A DNA stretch of 35,488 bases from a virus. Position 1 is the first letter of the stretch; every line of letters begins with the position of its first letter. Positions 19,817 through 28,254 of this stretch are shown piece after piece. Where the stretch lies: positions 1-35,488 of IMG/VR virus record IMGVR_UViG_3300020140_000003; one strand, 5' to 3'. The position numbers and the translations under genes are program-made. The notes beneath the pieces are model-generated. The model had not been told where the DNA came from. It saw only the letters and a list, made by a program, of their open reading frames with translations, and made no database searches.

Positions 19817-20028
19817 GGATGTCATACACCCCGATTAATGAGCATAAATTAAGTAAGGTTGCAAAAGAGTTTTTGAAAGAAGCGAGAAAGATGAAATCTT
19901 TTTCGGTTAAAAATATTCACGTGACGCCTCAGATTTTTAGCGATCTGATGGATAGCATGAGCCCGAGCGTTAAAACCTACTATTCAGATGGAATTCCGTT
20001 TGAAGGTAAATTGTTGGTGAGGAAATAA
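19813..20028 (+). CDS. Hypothetical protein (71 aa)
   Basis: A 71-residue protein overlapping the previous stop by ATGA. A basic helical start (KLSKVAKEFLKEARKMKSF) is followed by VKNIHVTPQIFSDLMDSM and a final strand with PFEGKLLVRK. Possibly a small alpha/beta protein; the family is not recognised. Confidence 0.5.
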   Translation: MRMSYTPINEHKLSKVAKEFLKEARKMKSFSVKNIHVTPQIFSDLMDSMSPSVKTYYSDGIPFEGKLLVRK

Positions 20029-20030
20029 AG

Positions 20031-20204
20031 ATGGCAGAAATTACGGAAGAGGAGTTTCAGAAAAAGCTCGACAACCCTCCTTATGAAGATAGTTTTAGGG
20101 AATTCTTAGAGAGAAAAATGACAGAATATTATAAATCTTTAATTGGGGAAGATGTTAATATTTCAGTCGATGAATTTGGAAATGCCAATTTAGTGGGGAA
20201 ATAG
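20031..20204 (+). CDS. Hypothetical acidic protein (57 aa)
   Basis: A 57-residue acidic ORF 2 bp after the previous stop, with GAGGAAATAAAG upstream. Helical start (ITEEEFQKKLDNPP), REFLERKMTEYY in the middle, and a beta end with ISVDEFGNANLVGK. Function unknown. Confidence 0.5.
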   Translation: MAEITEEEFQKKLDNPPYEDSFREFLERKMTEYYKSLIGEDVNISVDEFGNANLVGK

Positions 20205-20206
20205 CA

Positions 20207-20488
20207 ATGCAGGATTATTTAAAGGGTATGGGGTCGCACATTATGGCGATTCAAGGAGTTATCGGTGAAACACTTCAAGCGCAACTCAGTACTGAGTTTG
20301 CGCAATCCCAATGGAATTCTTCGCAGGTGAGGGCTCCTATTAATAGTATTAATATTGTTTTGCCAACCTATCCCAATGCAAAAAGCACGGAAAGCTTTAA
20401 GGGAGACACGATCGATGGAGAATGCGAGCGTGTCGAGCAAAGCTGCTTGCCTGAGTTTGTAGAAGAGAAGAGCTTTTTACCGAAGTAG
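20207..20488 (+). CDS. Hypothetical protein (93 aa)
   Basis: A 93-residue protein with GGGGAAATAGCA upstream. The N-terminus is neutral and glycine/methionine-rich (KGMGSHIMAIQGVIGETL), the middle polar (PINSINIVLPTYPNAK) and the end acidic (DGECERVEQSC). It is the last gene before a new promoter. No family recognised. Confidence 0.5.
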   Translation: MQDYLKGMGSHIMAIQGVIGETLQAQLSTEFAQSQWNSSQVRAPINSINIVLPTYPNAKSTESFKGDTIDGECERVEQSCLPEFVEEKSFLPK

Positions 20489-20509
20489 TAATTTATTTTT
20501 TTGTAATAG

Positions 20510-20538
20510 TTGACAATAGTAAACTATAACGGTATTAT
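20510..20538 (+). promoter_or_regulatory. Rightward sigma-70 promoter
   Basis: TTGACA at 20510-20515, a 17-bp spacer and TATTAT at 20533-20538. The spacer contains ATAGTAAACTAT, a near-palindrome that could bind a regulator. It precedes the gene at 20629 by about 90 nt and probably drives 20629-21975. Confidence 0.78.
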
Positions 20539-20628
20539 GGGTTTGTGGGTGGCAAATAAGATATTTATAGCCATAAAATAGAAAAGCGTCACCCCGATTA
20601 TTTGAATCAATGGAAAGGAGAAAAGAAA

Positions 20629-20973
20629 ATGATAGAAAATTTTATGAATTTAACCAAAGCTCAAACAAAGCAAAATGCAAGATTTGGCGTGATTGCTGCA
20701 TTAATGCAGGTTGGGTTTTTTCAAGCGCCAAGAGATCATCAGACTTTTACCCTCGAAGGGTTTTATCTTTTGCTTGATGATTTTGTTAATGCTCATGATT
20801 CTAGTTTTTATTTCAGTTATTCAAATTATATTGTTCGCAAGATGATGGAATATAACATTGAAATTATTGAACACTATTTGAATGCAAATCCGGCAGGAAA
20901 TGTTGCTGGTCAAGTTCCGGTAGAAGTTGGAGAGATTGAAGGGTTTTTAAGTTTTAAGGGGAATGGTGGATGA
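20629..20973 (+). CDS. Hypothetical protein behind strong promoter (114 aa)
   Basis: The start at 20629 has AAAGGAG about 8 bp upstream; an in-frame TTG 27 bp earlier is less likely. The 114-residue product is aromatic- and helix-rich: FGVIAALMQVGFFQAP, then FTLEGFYLLLDDFVN and YIVRKMMEYNIEII. It has no zinc or membrane motif. No family recognised; first gene of its own transcription unit. Confidence 0.6.
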   Translation: MIENFMNLTKAQTKQNARFGVIAALMQVGFFQAPRDHQTFTLEGFYLLLDDFVNAHDSSFYFSYSNYIVRKMMEYNIEIIEHYLNANPAGNVAGQVPVEVGEIEGFLSFKGNGG

Positions 20974-21155
20974 AAGTTTACGCGGTTTATTCTATACCGA
21001 AGAGTCCTGAGTATTGTCTTGAGCAGTTGTTTCTTACCAAGCAGTCTGCAAAGGAATATGTAAGCAGACAGAAGGAAATTTGTTCAGTATGGGAATTAGG
21101 TAAGCTACGCCCTGGACATATTTATGATATTCAAATTGAGGACGTTATTGAATGA
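20970..21155 (+). CDS. Hypothetical protein (61 aa)
   Basis: A 61-residue protein overlapping its neighbours by ATGA at both ends. Begins with a strand (MKVYAVYSIPKSPEY) and a helix (FLTKQSAKEYVSRQKE), ending in acidic strands. The layout resembles small phage proteins annotated only as hypothetical. Confidence 0.5.
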   Translation: MKVYAVYSIPKSPEYCLEQLFLTKQSAKEYVSRQKEICSVWELGKLRPGHIYDIQIEDVIE

Positions 21156-21259
21156 TTCAGATTTGCGTTGAGATATTCTGTCTTTTGATTATGATCGCAT
21201 GCGGATGGCTTGTTGTAGTTTGTGTTTATGACTCCATTAAGGAAAGGATGCGTAAATGA
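21152..21259 (+). CDS. Small single-pass membrane protein (35 aa)
   Basis: A 35-residue ORF in an ATGA chain with both neighbours. Residues about 2-27 are hydrophobic and cysteine-rich (ICVEIFCLLIMIACGWLVVVC), with a basic tail (KERMRK). It is a likely inner-membrane peptide; function unknown. Confidence 0.5.
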   Translation: MIQICVEIFCLLIMIACGWLVVVCVYDSIKERMRK

Positions 21260-21411
21260 CTAAAGAGGAAAATTCTAAAAAGTTTAATAGACAATATAAC
21301 TACCGAAAAAGAATGAAGGAGAAAGGTTATTATTGGTTGTCTCATTGGGTTCCTCTTGAGTTTAAGGAAAAGGTTAAGGCATATGCCAAAAAATTAAGGT
21401 CTACCAGATGA
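21256..21411 (+). CDS. Possible ribbon-helix-helix DNA-binding protein (51 aa)
   Basis: A 51-residue basic protein. After a polar head comes YRKRMKEKGYYWLSHWVPLE, then FKEKVKAYAKKL. The beta strand with WVP followed by an amphipathic helix resembles ribbon-helix-helix proteins of the DUF3018/antitoxin kind. No toxin partner was recognised. DNA binding is inferred from shape and charge. Confidence 0.5.
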   Translation: MTKEENSKKFNRQYNYRKRMKEKGYYWLSHWVPLEFKEKVKAYAKKLRSTR

Positions 21412-21758
21412 AAAGATATTGTACGCCTCAACAGATTAGTGTAATTTATCCATTCATGAAACCCACCGCAATTAGGGAATTTATTTTCAATGCTGAAGTA
21501 AATGGATTATCACCATATCTTCGGCGCATTGGGCGAAAAATAATAATCGATCAAGATGGATTTGAAAAATGGTTTGAGGATGAGTCCGAAAATCATTCTG
21601 CTAAGAAAAAGTGTTATAATAGAAATATTCATAAAAAAGACGGATTAAATAGTAATGCTTCAATAACTCGGGCAGAAAAATCACTTAAAGACTTTGAGGA
21701 GTCATCCGATCTGGATTTTTTGGATAGGCAAGAAATAAATAGAATTTTAGATATTTAA
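21408..21758 (+). CDS. Excisionase/AlpA-like helix-turn-helix protein
   Basis: A 116-residue protein. Residues 1-55 look like a MerR/excisionase-type helix-turn-helix with wing: CTPQQISVIYPFMKPTAIREFIF, then LRRIGRKIIIDQDGFEKWFED. The C-terminal half is polar and acidic. Small proteins of this kind act as excisionases or late-gene regulators; with no integrase seen, transcriptional regulation is the more likely role. It sits just before the structural block. Confidence 0.6.
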   Translation: MKRYCTPQQISVIYPFMKPTAIREFIFNAEVNGLSPYLRRIGRKIIIDQDGFEKWFEDESENHSAKKKCYNRNIHKKDGLNSNASITRAEKSLKDFEESSDLDFLDRQEINRILDI

Positions 21759-21768
21759 TGGGAAAGTT

Positions 21769-21975
21769 ATGGCGAAGTTAAAATCGGCTGCAAGAAACAA
21801 ACTGAGTAAGTCTGAGTTTGGTTTGCCTGGTGAGAGAAAATATCCGGTAAACGATAAAAGTCATGCCGCTAATGCGAAAGCAAGAGCAACCCAGATGGTC
21901 AAGAAAGGAAAGCTCAGCGAGTCTTCAAAGAATAAGATTGATGCGAAAGCGAATAAGGTGTTGGGTAAGAAGTAA
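21769..21975 (+). CDS. Basic phage protein, DUF6582-like motif (68 aa)
   Basis: A 68-residue basic protein. FGLPGERKYPVNDKSHAANAKAR is the pattern of the phage LP..RKYPI-D-SHA-NA family, here split as LPGERKYP and SHAANAKARA. The end is lysine-rich (KNKIDAKANKVLGKK). Related short domains occur in phage structural and prohead-protease neighbourhoods; activity is unknown. Last gene before a strong terminator. Confidence 0.6.
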   Translation: MAKLKSAARNKLSKSEFGLPGERKYPVNDKSHAANAKARATQMVKKGKLSESSKNKIDAKANKVLGKK

Positions 21976-22040
21976 TTCAATTCCAAGAGCCCGTCAGAGC
22001 TCTGATCTGAATGACTGCCCGGGGAAAGACTGGGGATGTG

Positions 22041-22079
22041 CCCGAAATTTGTCCCCCGATAGATTTCGGGTATTTTTTT
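22041..22079 (+). terminator. Strong rho-independent terminator
   Basis: An 8-bp stem CCCGAAAT/ATTTCGGG (22041-22048 with 22063-22070), a 14-nt loop and TATTTTTTT. It ends the right early operon and separates it from the structural genes; late expression must pass it or start downstream. The GC-rich 65 bp before it (21976-22040) hold short repeats (GACTG twice) but no gene. Confidence 0.88.
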
Positions 22080-22088
22080 GTCCGAAAA

Positions 22089-22117
22089 TTGACTTTAATC
22101 ATTTTATTTGATATACA
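22089..22117 (+). promoter_or_regulatory. Possible promoter for the structural block
   Basis: TTGACT at 22089-22094, a 17-bp spacer and TATACA at 22112-22117, immediately after the terminator. The -10 is imperfect (4 of 6), so a phage-regulated or weak promoter is more likely than a strong constitutive one. Confidence 0.45.
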
Positions 22118-22155
22118 TCAAAAATATTATATTTTGACAATATCGGAGAGATGAT

Positions 22156-22290
22156 ATGGTTTGTCCTAAATGCGGTCATGATTCTGCTAAAGGTTCAAAA
22201 GAAATGAAAGGCAAAAAGCCTTCTTTGATGATTGCAATTGGAATGGGTAAGGGTAAAAAGATGGAAGAAATGAAGAAAAAGAAGAAGTAA
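22156..22290 (+). CDS. Small basic CxxC protein (44 aa)
   Basis: A 44-residue ORF with GGAGAG 5 bp upstream. Begins MVCPKCGHDS, a single CxxC knuckle, and continues almost entirely with lysine, glycine and methionine (KGSKEMKGKK, MGKGKKMEEM, then five lysines). One zinc needs four ligands, so a dimer or another ligand would be required. Function unknown; first gene after the terminator. Confidence 0.5.
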   Translation: MVCPKCGHDSAKGSKEMKGKKPSLMIAIGMGKGKKMEEMKKKKK

Positions 22291-22335
22291 ACGAATACCA
22301 CTCGAAAAAAAACCTAAAATTATCGGATAGACATA

Positions 22336-22638
22336 ATGCCTAAAATATTATTCAAGCCAGGTAACTGCATGAATCCTAATGGTAGACCCAAGGGTGCTAC
22401 CAATAAGGTTAAATATGATGTTGGCGCAATCTTAGATGCTCACAAGTTTAATCCTGTGGCAGAACTTATAACCCTCGCGAGAAAAACAAAAAAAGAAAGC
22501 ATTAAAATGAATTGTTGCACTGAATTACTTTCCTATGTCGCTGCAAAACTAAAATCCCTTGAAATCACATCTGACGCTGAGAAAGAAAGCTTCCAGATGT
22601 ATATGAGTTTCGGAAAACCACCAGAAGAGACAAAATAA
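22336..22638 (+). CDS. Probable small terminase subunit (TerS-like)
   Basis: A 100-residue protein. The N-terminus has FKPGNCMNPNGRPKGATNK, the DUF5681-type PG-NPNGRPKG motif common in proteins directly upstream of terminases. The rest is helical (AELITLARKTKKES, LLSYVAAKLKSLEI). A small terminase recognises phage DNA for packaging; the call rests mainly on its place 6 bp before terL. It is shorter than P22 gp3 (about 162 residues). Confidence 0.6.
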   Translation: MPKILFKPGNCMNPNGRPKGATNKVKYDVGAILDAHKFNPVAELITLARKTKKESIKMNCCTELLSYVAAKLKSLEITSDAEKESFQMYMSFGKPPEETK

Positions 22639-22644
22639 AAACAT

Positions 22645-24099
22645 ATGGCGATGTTGAATTACGTTGCAAGCGAAACTGCGAGTGATTTTCATTTAAGCGA
22701 TGCGTTTGTAAGGTTACAGTTTGGCCCCGTTAGATGCGGTAAAACAGTTTCGAGCATCATGGAGATATTTAGGAGGGCATCAGAGCAGGAGGCGGCTGGA
22801 GACGGGATTAGGTACTCAAGATGGGCGATATTTAGAAACACGTATCCTGAGTTAAAGATGACAACAATAAAGACTTGGGTTGACTGGTTCCCTGAGAATG
22901 TATTTGGCAGAATAAAGTGGGACTCACCAATATCTGTTGTTGTAAGGGTTAAGGATATTAGACTAGAGATATTCTTTGTGTCGTTGGATAGACCAGATGA
23001 TATCTCTAAGTTGCTTTCTCTTGAGTTGACTGGCGCTTATTTTAACGAGCTACAGTTTATTCCTGAGATTATTTTTGATGCGGCTTTGAAGCGTGTTTAT
23101 AACTATCCGCCTAAAAAGATGGATGTACCAATAACATGGGGCGGCGTTATAGCTGACACGAATCCGCCAGATTCAGATCATTGGATATTTAAAAGATTTG
23201 AAGTTAACAGGCCAAAGAATCATGAGATTTTTAAATACAAAGCGGCCGTTATAAGAGTTCCCGAGGGGATTGACGTTGATTGTGTATATGCAAATTCGAT
23301 TGATGGAACACTTTATATTAATAATCCTGAAGCTGATTACACGAAGCATTTGCAGAAGTCTGACTATTATTTAAACGGCGTCCAGTCTTCAACCGATGAT
23401 GATATTAAGATTTACTTCATGGGTGAATATGGAACTCTAAGGAAGAATAAGCGCGTGTATCCAGAATATAATGACGCATTTCATTGCGTAGAAGGATTGC
23501 GATATTCGCCAATGATTGAGTTGGGCATGGGTTGGGACTTTGGTCGTGACCCATCGATGATTTTAGTACAGATGATGCCTCATGGAAATATGAACATTAT
23601 TGATGAACTTGGCGCAACAGATATGGGAGTTGCTGAGTTTATCGAAAAGTTTGCAGTTCCGCATTTGAATAGAAATTATCCAGGATGGGACAAAAATTAC
23701 GTAGCGGTCGGAGATCCTGCCGGTGCTGCAAAGGATGCGAAAGATGATACATGTTTTACGATTGCTCGAGCGGCTGGAATACATATTGTTCGAGCTAAGA
23801 CTAATAATTTTACGCCAAGAAGAGAATCTGTTTCTTATTTTTTACGCAGCCTTGTTGGTGGTAGACCTGCTTTCCAGATGTCACCTAAGTGCGTAGAGCT
23901 AAGGAAAGGATTCTTGGGTGAATATCATTATCCATCTGTTAGGGTTTCGGGTGATGAAAGATACAAAGATAATCCTGATAAGAACTGGGCTAGTCACAAG
24001 CATGATGCTTTGCAGTATATAGCGATGCACTACAGAGGAGACTTTGATAGTGGAAGCAATAAGAGGGTTGTCCATCTAGGCGGCAGTGTAATTTATTAA
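22645..24099 (+). CDS. terL: Terminase large subunit
   Basis: A 484-residue packaging motor ATPase/nuclease. Walker A is FGPVRCGKTVSS (about residues 27-38); a Walker B-like LTGAYFNEL with the catalytic glutamate lies at about 127-135. The RuvC-like nuclease carries MGWDFGRDPS, VAVGDPAG and a SHKHDALQY end with the expected three acidic positions. Size is close to P22 gp2 (499 residues). It cuts concatemers and pumps DNA through the portal. Headful packaging is inferred from the P22-type context and the lack of an obvious fixed terminus. Confidence 0.93.
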   Translation: MAMLNYVASETASDFHLSDAFVRLQFGPVRCGKTVSSIMEIFRRASEQEAAGDGIRYSRWAIFRNTYPELKMTTIKTWVDWFPENVFGRIKWDSPISVVVRVKDIRLEIFFVSLDRPDDISKLLSLELTGAYFNELQFIPEIIFDAALKRVYNYPPKKMDVPITWGGVIADTNPPDSDHWIFKRFEVNRPKNHEIFKYKAAVIRVPEGIDVDCVYANSIDGTLYINNPEADYTKHLQKSDYYLNGVQSSTDDDIKIYFMGEYGTLRKNKRVYPEYNDAFHCVEGLRYSPMIELGMGWDFGRDPSMILVQMMPHGNMNIIDELGATDMGVAEFIEKFAVPHLNRNYPGWDKNYVAVGDPAGAAKDAKDDTCFTIARAAGIHIVRAKTNNFTPRRESVSYFLRSLVGGRPAFQMSPKCVELRKGFLGEYHYPSVRVSGDERYKDNPDKNWASHKHDALQYIAMHYRGDFDSGSNKRVVHLGGSVIY

Positions 24100-24110
24100 G
24101 GGGTATTAAA

Positions 24111-24629
24111 ATGGCTAAACAATCGAATGACAAAGTTAAGGCAAACGATGAAAAAGAATCTGAAAAAATTAAGCCTGCTCAAGAGAATCAAAAAGAGACT
24201 GAAGCGAATCAGAAAGAAACTGCGCAAAAAAACCTTGAATCAGAAGCAAAGAAATTGCAGCGTGACTCATATATTAAAACGCTTGAAGACTTAGGGGTTG
24301 AGACAAAAGGATTAACTGATGAACAGCTTTTATTCAAGGTTGTTTCAGAGCTTAACAAGACAAATTCAAAGCTTATCAGTGCAACTGCCGATAAAGAGAT
24401 TAAGTCTGTTGGAAGATACACGGTTGGTGTTACGCACAAAATTGAAGATAAGGAATTTATCTTAAGACTATTTAATCTTAATGTGCCAAATTTTTATCTT
24501 CACCTATTCGAAGACAAAGACGCATTACTTGAAGACAAGGAAATATGGGGAAGAATAAATAAAAGCAAGATAAACCCTTTCAAGAGCGTTAAAGAAATTA
24601 TCGAATCCCGCAACCGTTATCACTACTAG
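24111..24629 (+). CDS. Hypothetical protein between terminase and portal (172 aa)
   Basis: A 172-residue protein with GGGG before the ATG. The first ~65 residues are a repetitive charged helix built from lysine, glutamate and glutamine (ENQKETEANQKETAQ). The rest looks globular (LEDLGVETKGLTDEQL, then GVTHKIEDKEFILRLFN and FYLHLFEDKD). P22 itself has no gene here; equivalent charged proteins occur in this slot in related podophages. Function unknown. Confidence 0.6.
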   Translation: MAKQSNDKVKANDEKESEKIKPAQENQKETEANQKETAQKNLESEAKKLQRDSYIKTLEDLGVETKGLTDEQLLFKVVSELNKTNSKLISATADKEIKSVGRYTVGVTHKIEDKEFILRLFNLNVPNFYLHLFEDKDALLEDKEIWGRINKSKINPFKSVKEIIESRNRYHY

Positions 24630-24637
24630 AGAACGAA

Positions 24638-26860
24638 ATGGAACGTAAAGATAAGCCCAAAAAAACAAAAGTAAAAGATATTGATAACGAAGTCATCGAA
24701 AGACAAATAGATGACTGGGAAACTCAATTTACCGACAACAATTATCGCGGCAAGGAGATGATAGATTTCATTTCTTGCGGTAAGCAGTGGGGAAATGGCG
24801 TTAGTAGTGGTCGAAGAAATAACAATAAAGAATCTGTGACTCTAAATATCTGTCGAAAAGAGCTCAATAAGCTTTTGGCGGATTACTCAAAGATTGGTTA
24901 TTCTCTTGACGTTCACCCAACCACAAGAGAGGCAAAGAACAACGTAGAAGAAACAAATACCTTCAGTGTATTAATGAGCAATATTTTGCTGAGCAATGAA
25001 ATCATTGCAGCAAAAGCAGACGCTTTTTCAAAGTCCGCGCAGTTTGGTTATTCATTTGGCGAGATAAACTATCAAAGAATAAACGATAAAGACCTTTCAC
25101 TTTACCCAGTTTATATCTCTCACAAAGACCCAAGAATTGGATTCTTTGACTTAAACGCATTGAAGCACACAAAAATAGATGGAAGATTTTGTGGCATGAA
25201 GCGTAAGCTTTCTCGCGGTCAATTGCTCAAAAAAATACCAGAGATATCAGAGAAAAAGTGCAACGTCACTGATACAGATAACGTTGTTGTTGATTATTGG
25301 TTTAGAGGAGAAGAAGAGGTTGATTATTGCCTTCTTCTGAGCGGCATATACAAAAGACAAGACATGCTGACGTTTGAAGATAAAAACAACATCATGACGA
25401 GCGAAAGATTGAGGATATTAAAAAGACTCGGTCAAATAGACAAAGACTTCGAAATAGAAACGTCAGGAACTATAGATAAGATTTACTTCAAGCGAATTTG
25501 TAACTGGGTAAACATAGAAAGCCCAGTACTTTTCCCGACATTTGATCTGCCTCTGCTTTACCATGGCGCATTCACGATTTGGACGCCAGATAAGCCAATG
25601 TTTACAATTCCATTTGGCTATGAGCTCAAGGGATTGCAGAGGCTATTAAACTTTGTTAACTCTCAGATTGCGACACAGGTTAAGAACGCATCAAGCACTA
25701 AATGGTTCTTCAAGCCTGAGCATGTGCTTACTCAGCAACAGCAAGCTGACGCATCAGAAATAAATAAGAAAGAGGGCGCATTCACTTTTGGTGGAAATCC
25801 GGCAGAGATTGTGAGGCATGATTCAGCAAATATCTCTCCAACACTTATACAGATGTCTCAGTCATTAAAGATGATCTCTGATGACATTACTGGCGCAGTC
25901 ATTAATCCACAAGAAAACCAGATGGGCGCAATGTCTGGCGCTGCAATAAAGAGAGTAATAAATACCCTTAGAGACATGAACAAAAACGCTTTAAAGATAG
26001 ATGAAATGTACTTCAATGACCTTGGTAAGCTTATTGGTCAAATGCTTCCTCAGATCGTTACAGAAGAAAGAGTAATGCTGATCAAAAAGCTTGACGGTTC
26101 AAGTGATGCTTTGGTTGTTAACGAAGCGACGGGGACTGGAGAAATAAGAAACAACATCAAAGACATTGGAAATAAGTTTGAATATGAAATAAAGGCTGGC
26201 CTTGACGAAGAAGATCAAAGGCAAGAAACAATAGAAACCCTTAAAGGTATTTATGCTCTTAATCCGCAGCTCCTTAATGATACGGCTGACGTTTATTTCA
26301 GAAACAGTAATTGCAAAGACTCTGCCGAGTTGTCTCGCCGAGCAGCCGTTAAGATTGACCCTTCATTGATTAAATACTCTCAAGGCGAGATCACGATTGA
26401 AGAATACAATAATGCTCAGCAACAAAAACAACAACAGCAACAGCAACAGGCTCAGAAACAGCTTGAATTAAATCCTGACTATCAATCCGCAGTTGCAATG
26501 TCTCAGGCAGAACACAAGAAGGCAGACGCACAACAGAAGAATGCAGATACGAAGCGAATTGAAACGCTTGGCGACGTTATCAATAAAGAGCATCAGAACG
26601 ATATCAAGCTTGTCGATATATTGATGAAGAATGACAAGGTAGACGCTAAGCATGCACTTGAAACCGTTAAGCAAAACATGGCATTGAATGACCAGATGAT
26701 TGACCGCATGCGTGAAGTTATTGGCGATAATGACATGGCCCTTCAGGGCGATACTGAGCCTGGCTCTCCAAATGCAAAAGGCGGAATGAATCCTCCACAG
26801 CAAGAGGAGGGGCAAAACAATGCAGCAGAGCAGTCAATTCCAGCCGAAACAGACGCCTGA
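24638..26860 (+). CDS. Portal protein (P22 gp1-like)
   Basis: A 740-residue head-tail portal, about the size of P22 gp1 (725). Recognisable parts are the N-terminal DDWETQF region, IGYSLDVHPTTREA, YPVYISHKDPRIGFFD, a central PFGYELKGLQRLLNFVNSQ, and GAMSGAAIKRVINTLRDM leading to the tunnel helix. The C-terminal ~150 residues are helical with a glutamine run (about residues 596-611) and QKNADTKRIETLGDV, like the P22 barrel. Twelve copies form the packaging vertex and nucleate the procapsid with scaffold. Overlaps the next gene by 41 nt. Confidence 0.9.
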   Translation: MERKDKPKKTKVKDIDNEVIERQIDDWETQFTDNNYRGKEMIDFISCGKQWGNGVSSGRRNNNKESVTLNICRKELNKLLADYSKIGYSLDVHPTTREAKNNVEETNTFSVLMSNILLSNEIIAAKADAFSKSAQFGYSFGEINYQRINDKDLSLYPVYISHKDPRIGFFDLNALKHTKIDGRFCGMKRKLSRGQLLKKIPEISEKKCNVTDTDNVVVDYWFRGEEEVDYCLLLSGIYKRQDMLTFEDKNNIMTSERLRILKRLGQIDKDFEIETSGTIDKIYFKRICNWVNIESPVLFPTFDLPLLYHGAFTIWTPDKPMFTIPFGYELKGLQRLLNFVNSQIATQVKNASSTKWFFKPEHVLTQQQQADASEINKKEGAFTFGGNPAEIVRHDSANISPTLIQMSQSLKMISDDITGAVINPQENQMGAMSGAAIKRVINTLRDMNKNALKIDEMYFNDLGKLIGQMLPQIVTEERVMLIKKLDGSSDALVVNEATGTGEIRNNIKDIGNKFEYEIKAGLDEEDQRQETIETLKGIYALNPQLLNDTADVYFRNSNCKDSAELSRRAAVKIDPSLIKYSQGEITIEEYNNAQQQKQQQQQQQAQKQLELNPDYQSAVAMSQAEHKKADAQQKNADTKRIETLGDVINKEHQNDIKLVDILMKNDKVDAKHALETVKQNMALNDQMIDRMREVIGDNDMALQGDTEPGSPNAKGGMNPPQQEEGQNNAAEQSIPAETDA

Positions 26861-28238
26861 TTTCGTAGAGATTCCTATAGATGACGGCACCGCTCCTCAG
26901 TGGGAAACGAGACTTGGATACCCTAAACTATTCAATATGTTTATTGGTCAAGAGAACAAGGCGTATTGCACTCCTTGGAAGGCTCCAATAAACGTAGGAT
27001 ATGAATTAACTGATATAAGAGCCGTCTTAATGACGACTTTTAATCTTGGCGCATATATCGTAGTGACTGCAAACCAAATATTAAGAGTTGGGTTTGATGG
27101 CGTAATTAATATTGTGCAGGAAATCAAGAATACAACCCTTTCAGTTCAGATGGGAGAAAACCTTCAGAATCAAGTCGGAATTGTCGATGGAAGAAACTTT
27201 TACGTTTATGACCAAAGGCAAAATGGCGTAACGCTGATGGGTGAAGACCAAGGATTTACTTTTAAATCTCCTATATCTATAACAATTTTAAATTCAATAG
27301 CAATAGTATTAGACCTTGAGACTAGCTCTTGGGCAATATCTGAGCCAAACCAAATGATTTCTTTTCCTCCGCTTGATAATGTCGCCCAGATATCATCTGC
27401 ACTTACTCAGGCGAGCTCATTAGAAACTCTTGACGACAATCTTTATATCTTCGGGACGACAGGAATAGAAAGATGGGTTCCATCGTCTACAAACAACCAA
27501 TACTTATTTCCTTTTGCTAAAGACAATAACTTTAGAGTTGATTTTGGCTCTATCTCTGTCAATGGAGAAGAGCGAGGATTTGGGAGAATATATTTCCTTT
27601 CGTCAAAGTTTATACCAATGATTATCACTGGAAGAGGAACTGAATCTCAGGATATCGGCGCACCAGGAATGGCGAGAGTAATAGCAAGCTATCCAGATGC
27701 AAACAAAGCTGAAGCATCTTTTTATACTTTCAACGATAACTTTTTCTTTTCTCTTTATTTTCCAGAGAGCAAGATATCTTGGATATATTGCGAAGGTAGC
27801 GGCAAGTGGGCGAATGGCGACGAAAATATAATCGCATCTGTTCCAAGAACAAATATTGTTGCATCTACAAAAGGTCTTTATGAGCTGACATCTGACCCTC
27901 AATTCGCTGAGAGCAAATTAAGGATGTGGCAATCAAGAAGAATTAAAACTTATAAAGGCACTCAAATATATAGAGAGTTGGTTAACTCCATAGAGCTTCA
28001 AATGATTCAAGGATACATTCAATCATCAACCGATGAGCCTCAGCACGTTAGATTAAAATTATCTCTTGATTCTGAGAGTTGGCTTAACACTGTTCCTGCG
28101 GCTATAGGTAACACGGGTGACAGAAATGATTTGACAATATGGAGATGCAATATTGCCGGAAAAGAATACACGCTAAATATGCAATATCAGGGCACATACA
28201 ATTTCACGATAGACAAAGTTTCTTTAATTTTAAAGTAG
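26820..28238 (+). CDS. P22 gp10-like packaged-DNA stabilisation protein (tail hub)
   Basis: A 472-residue protein, the same length as P22 gp10. Motifs include EIPIDDGTAPQWETRLGYP near the start, IVDGRNFYVYDQR, SLETLDDNLYIFGTTGIERW, and GFGRIYFLSSKF. These match the phage stabilisation family, a beta-propeller-like ring below the gp4 adaptor that keeps DNA in the head. The start at 26820 lies inside the portal gene but has GGAGGGG 9 bp upstream. In P22 gene 10 follows gene 4; here it directly follows the portal gene. Confidence 0.9.
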   Translation: MQQSSQFQPKQTPDFVEIPIDDGTAPQWETRLGYPKLFNMFIGQENKAYCTPWKAPINVGYELTDIRAVLMTTFNLGAYIVVTANQILRVGFDGVINIVQEIKNTTLSVQMGENLQNQVGIVDGRNFYVYDQRQNGVTLMGEDQGFTFKSPISITILNSIAIVLDLETSSWAISEPNQMISFPPLDNVAQISSALTQASSLETLDDNLYIFGTTGIERWVPSSTNNQYLFPFAKDNNFRVDFGSISVNGEERGFGRIYFLSSKFIPMIITGRGTESQDIGAPGMARVIASYPDANKAEASFYTFNDNFFFSLYFPESKISWIYCEGSGKWANGDENIIASVPRTNIVASTKGLYELTSDPQFAESKLRMWQSRRIKTYKGTQIYRELVNSIELQMIQGYIQSSTDEPQHVRLKLSLDSESWLNTVPAAIGNTGDRNDLTIWRCNIAGKEYTLNMQYQGTYNFTIDKVSLILK

Positions 28239-28254
28239 ACCATAAGGGGAAAAC

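Noticed and set aside
21256-21758. Toxin-antitoxin pair
   Set aside because: The 51-residue protein looks RHH-like, but its neighbour is a helix-turn-helix regulator, not a recognisable toxin.
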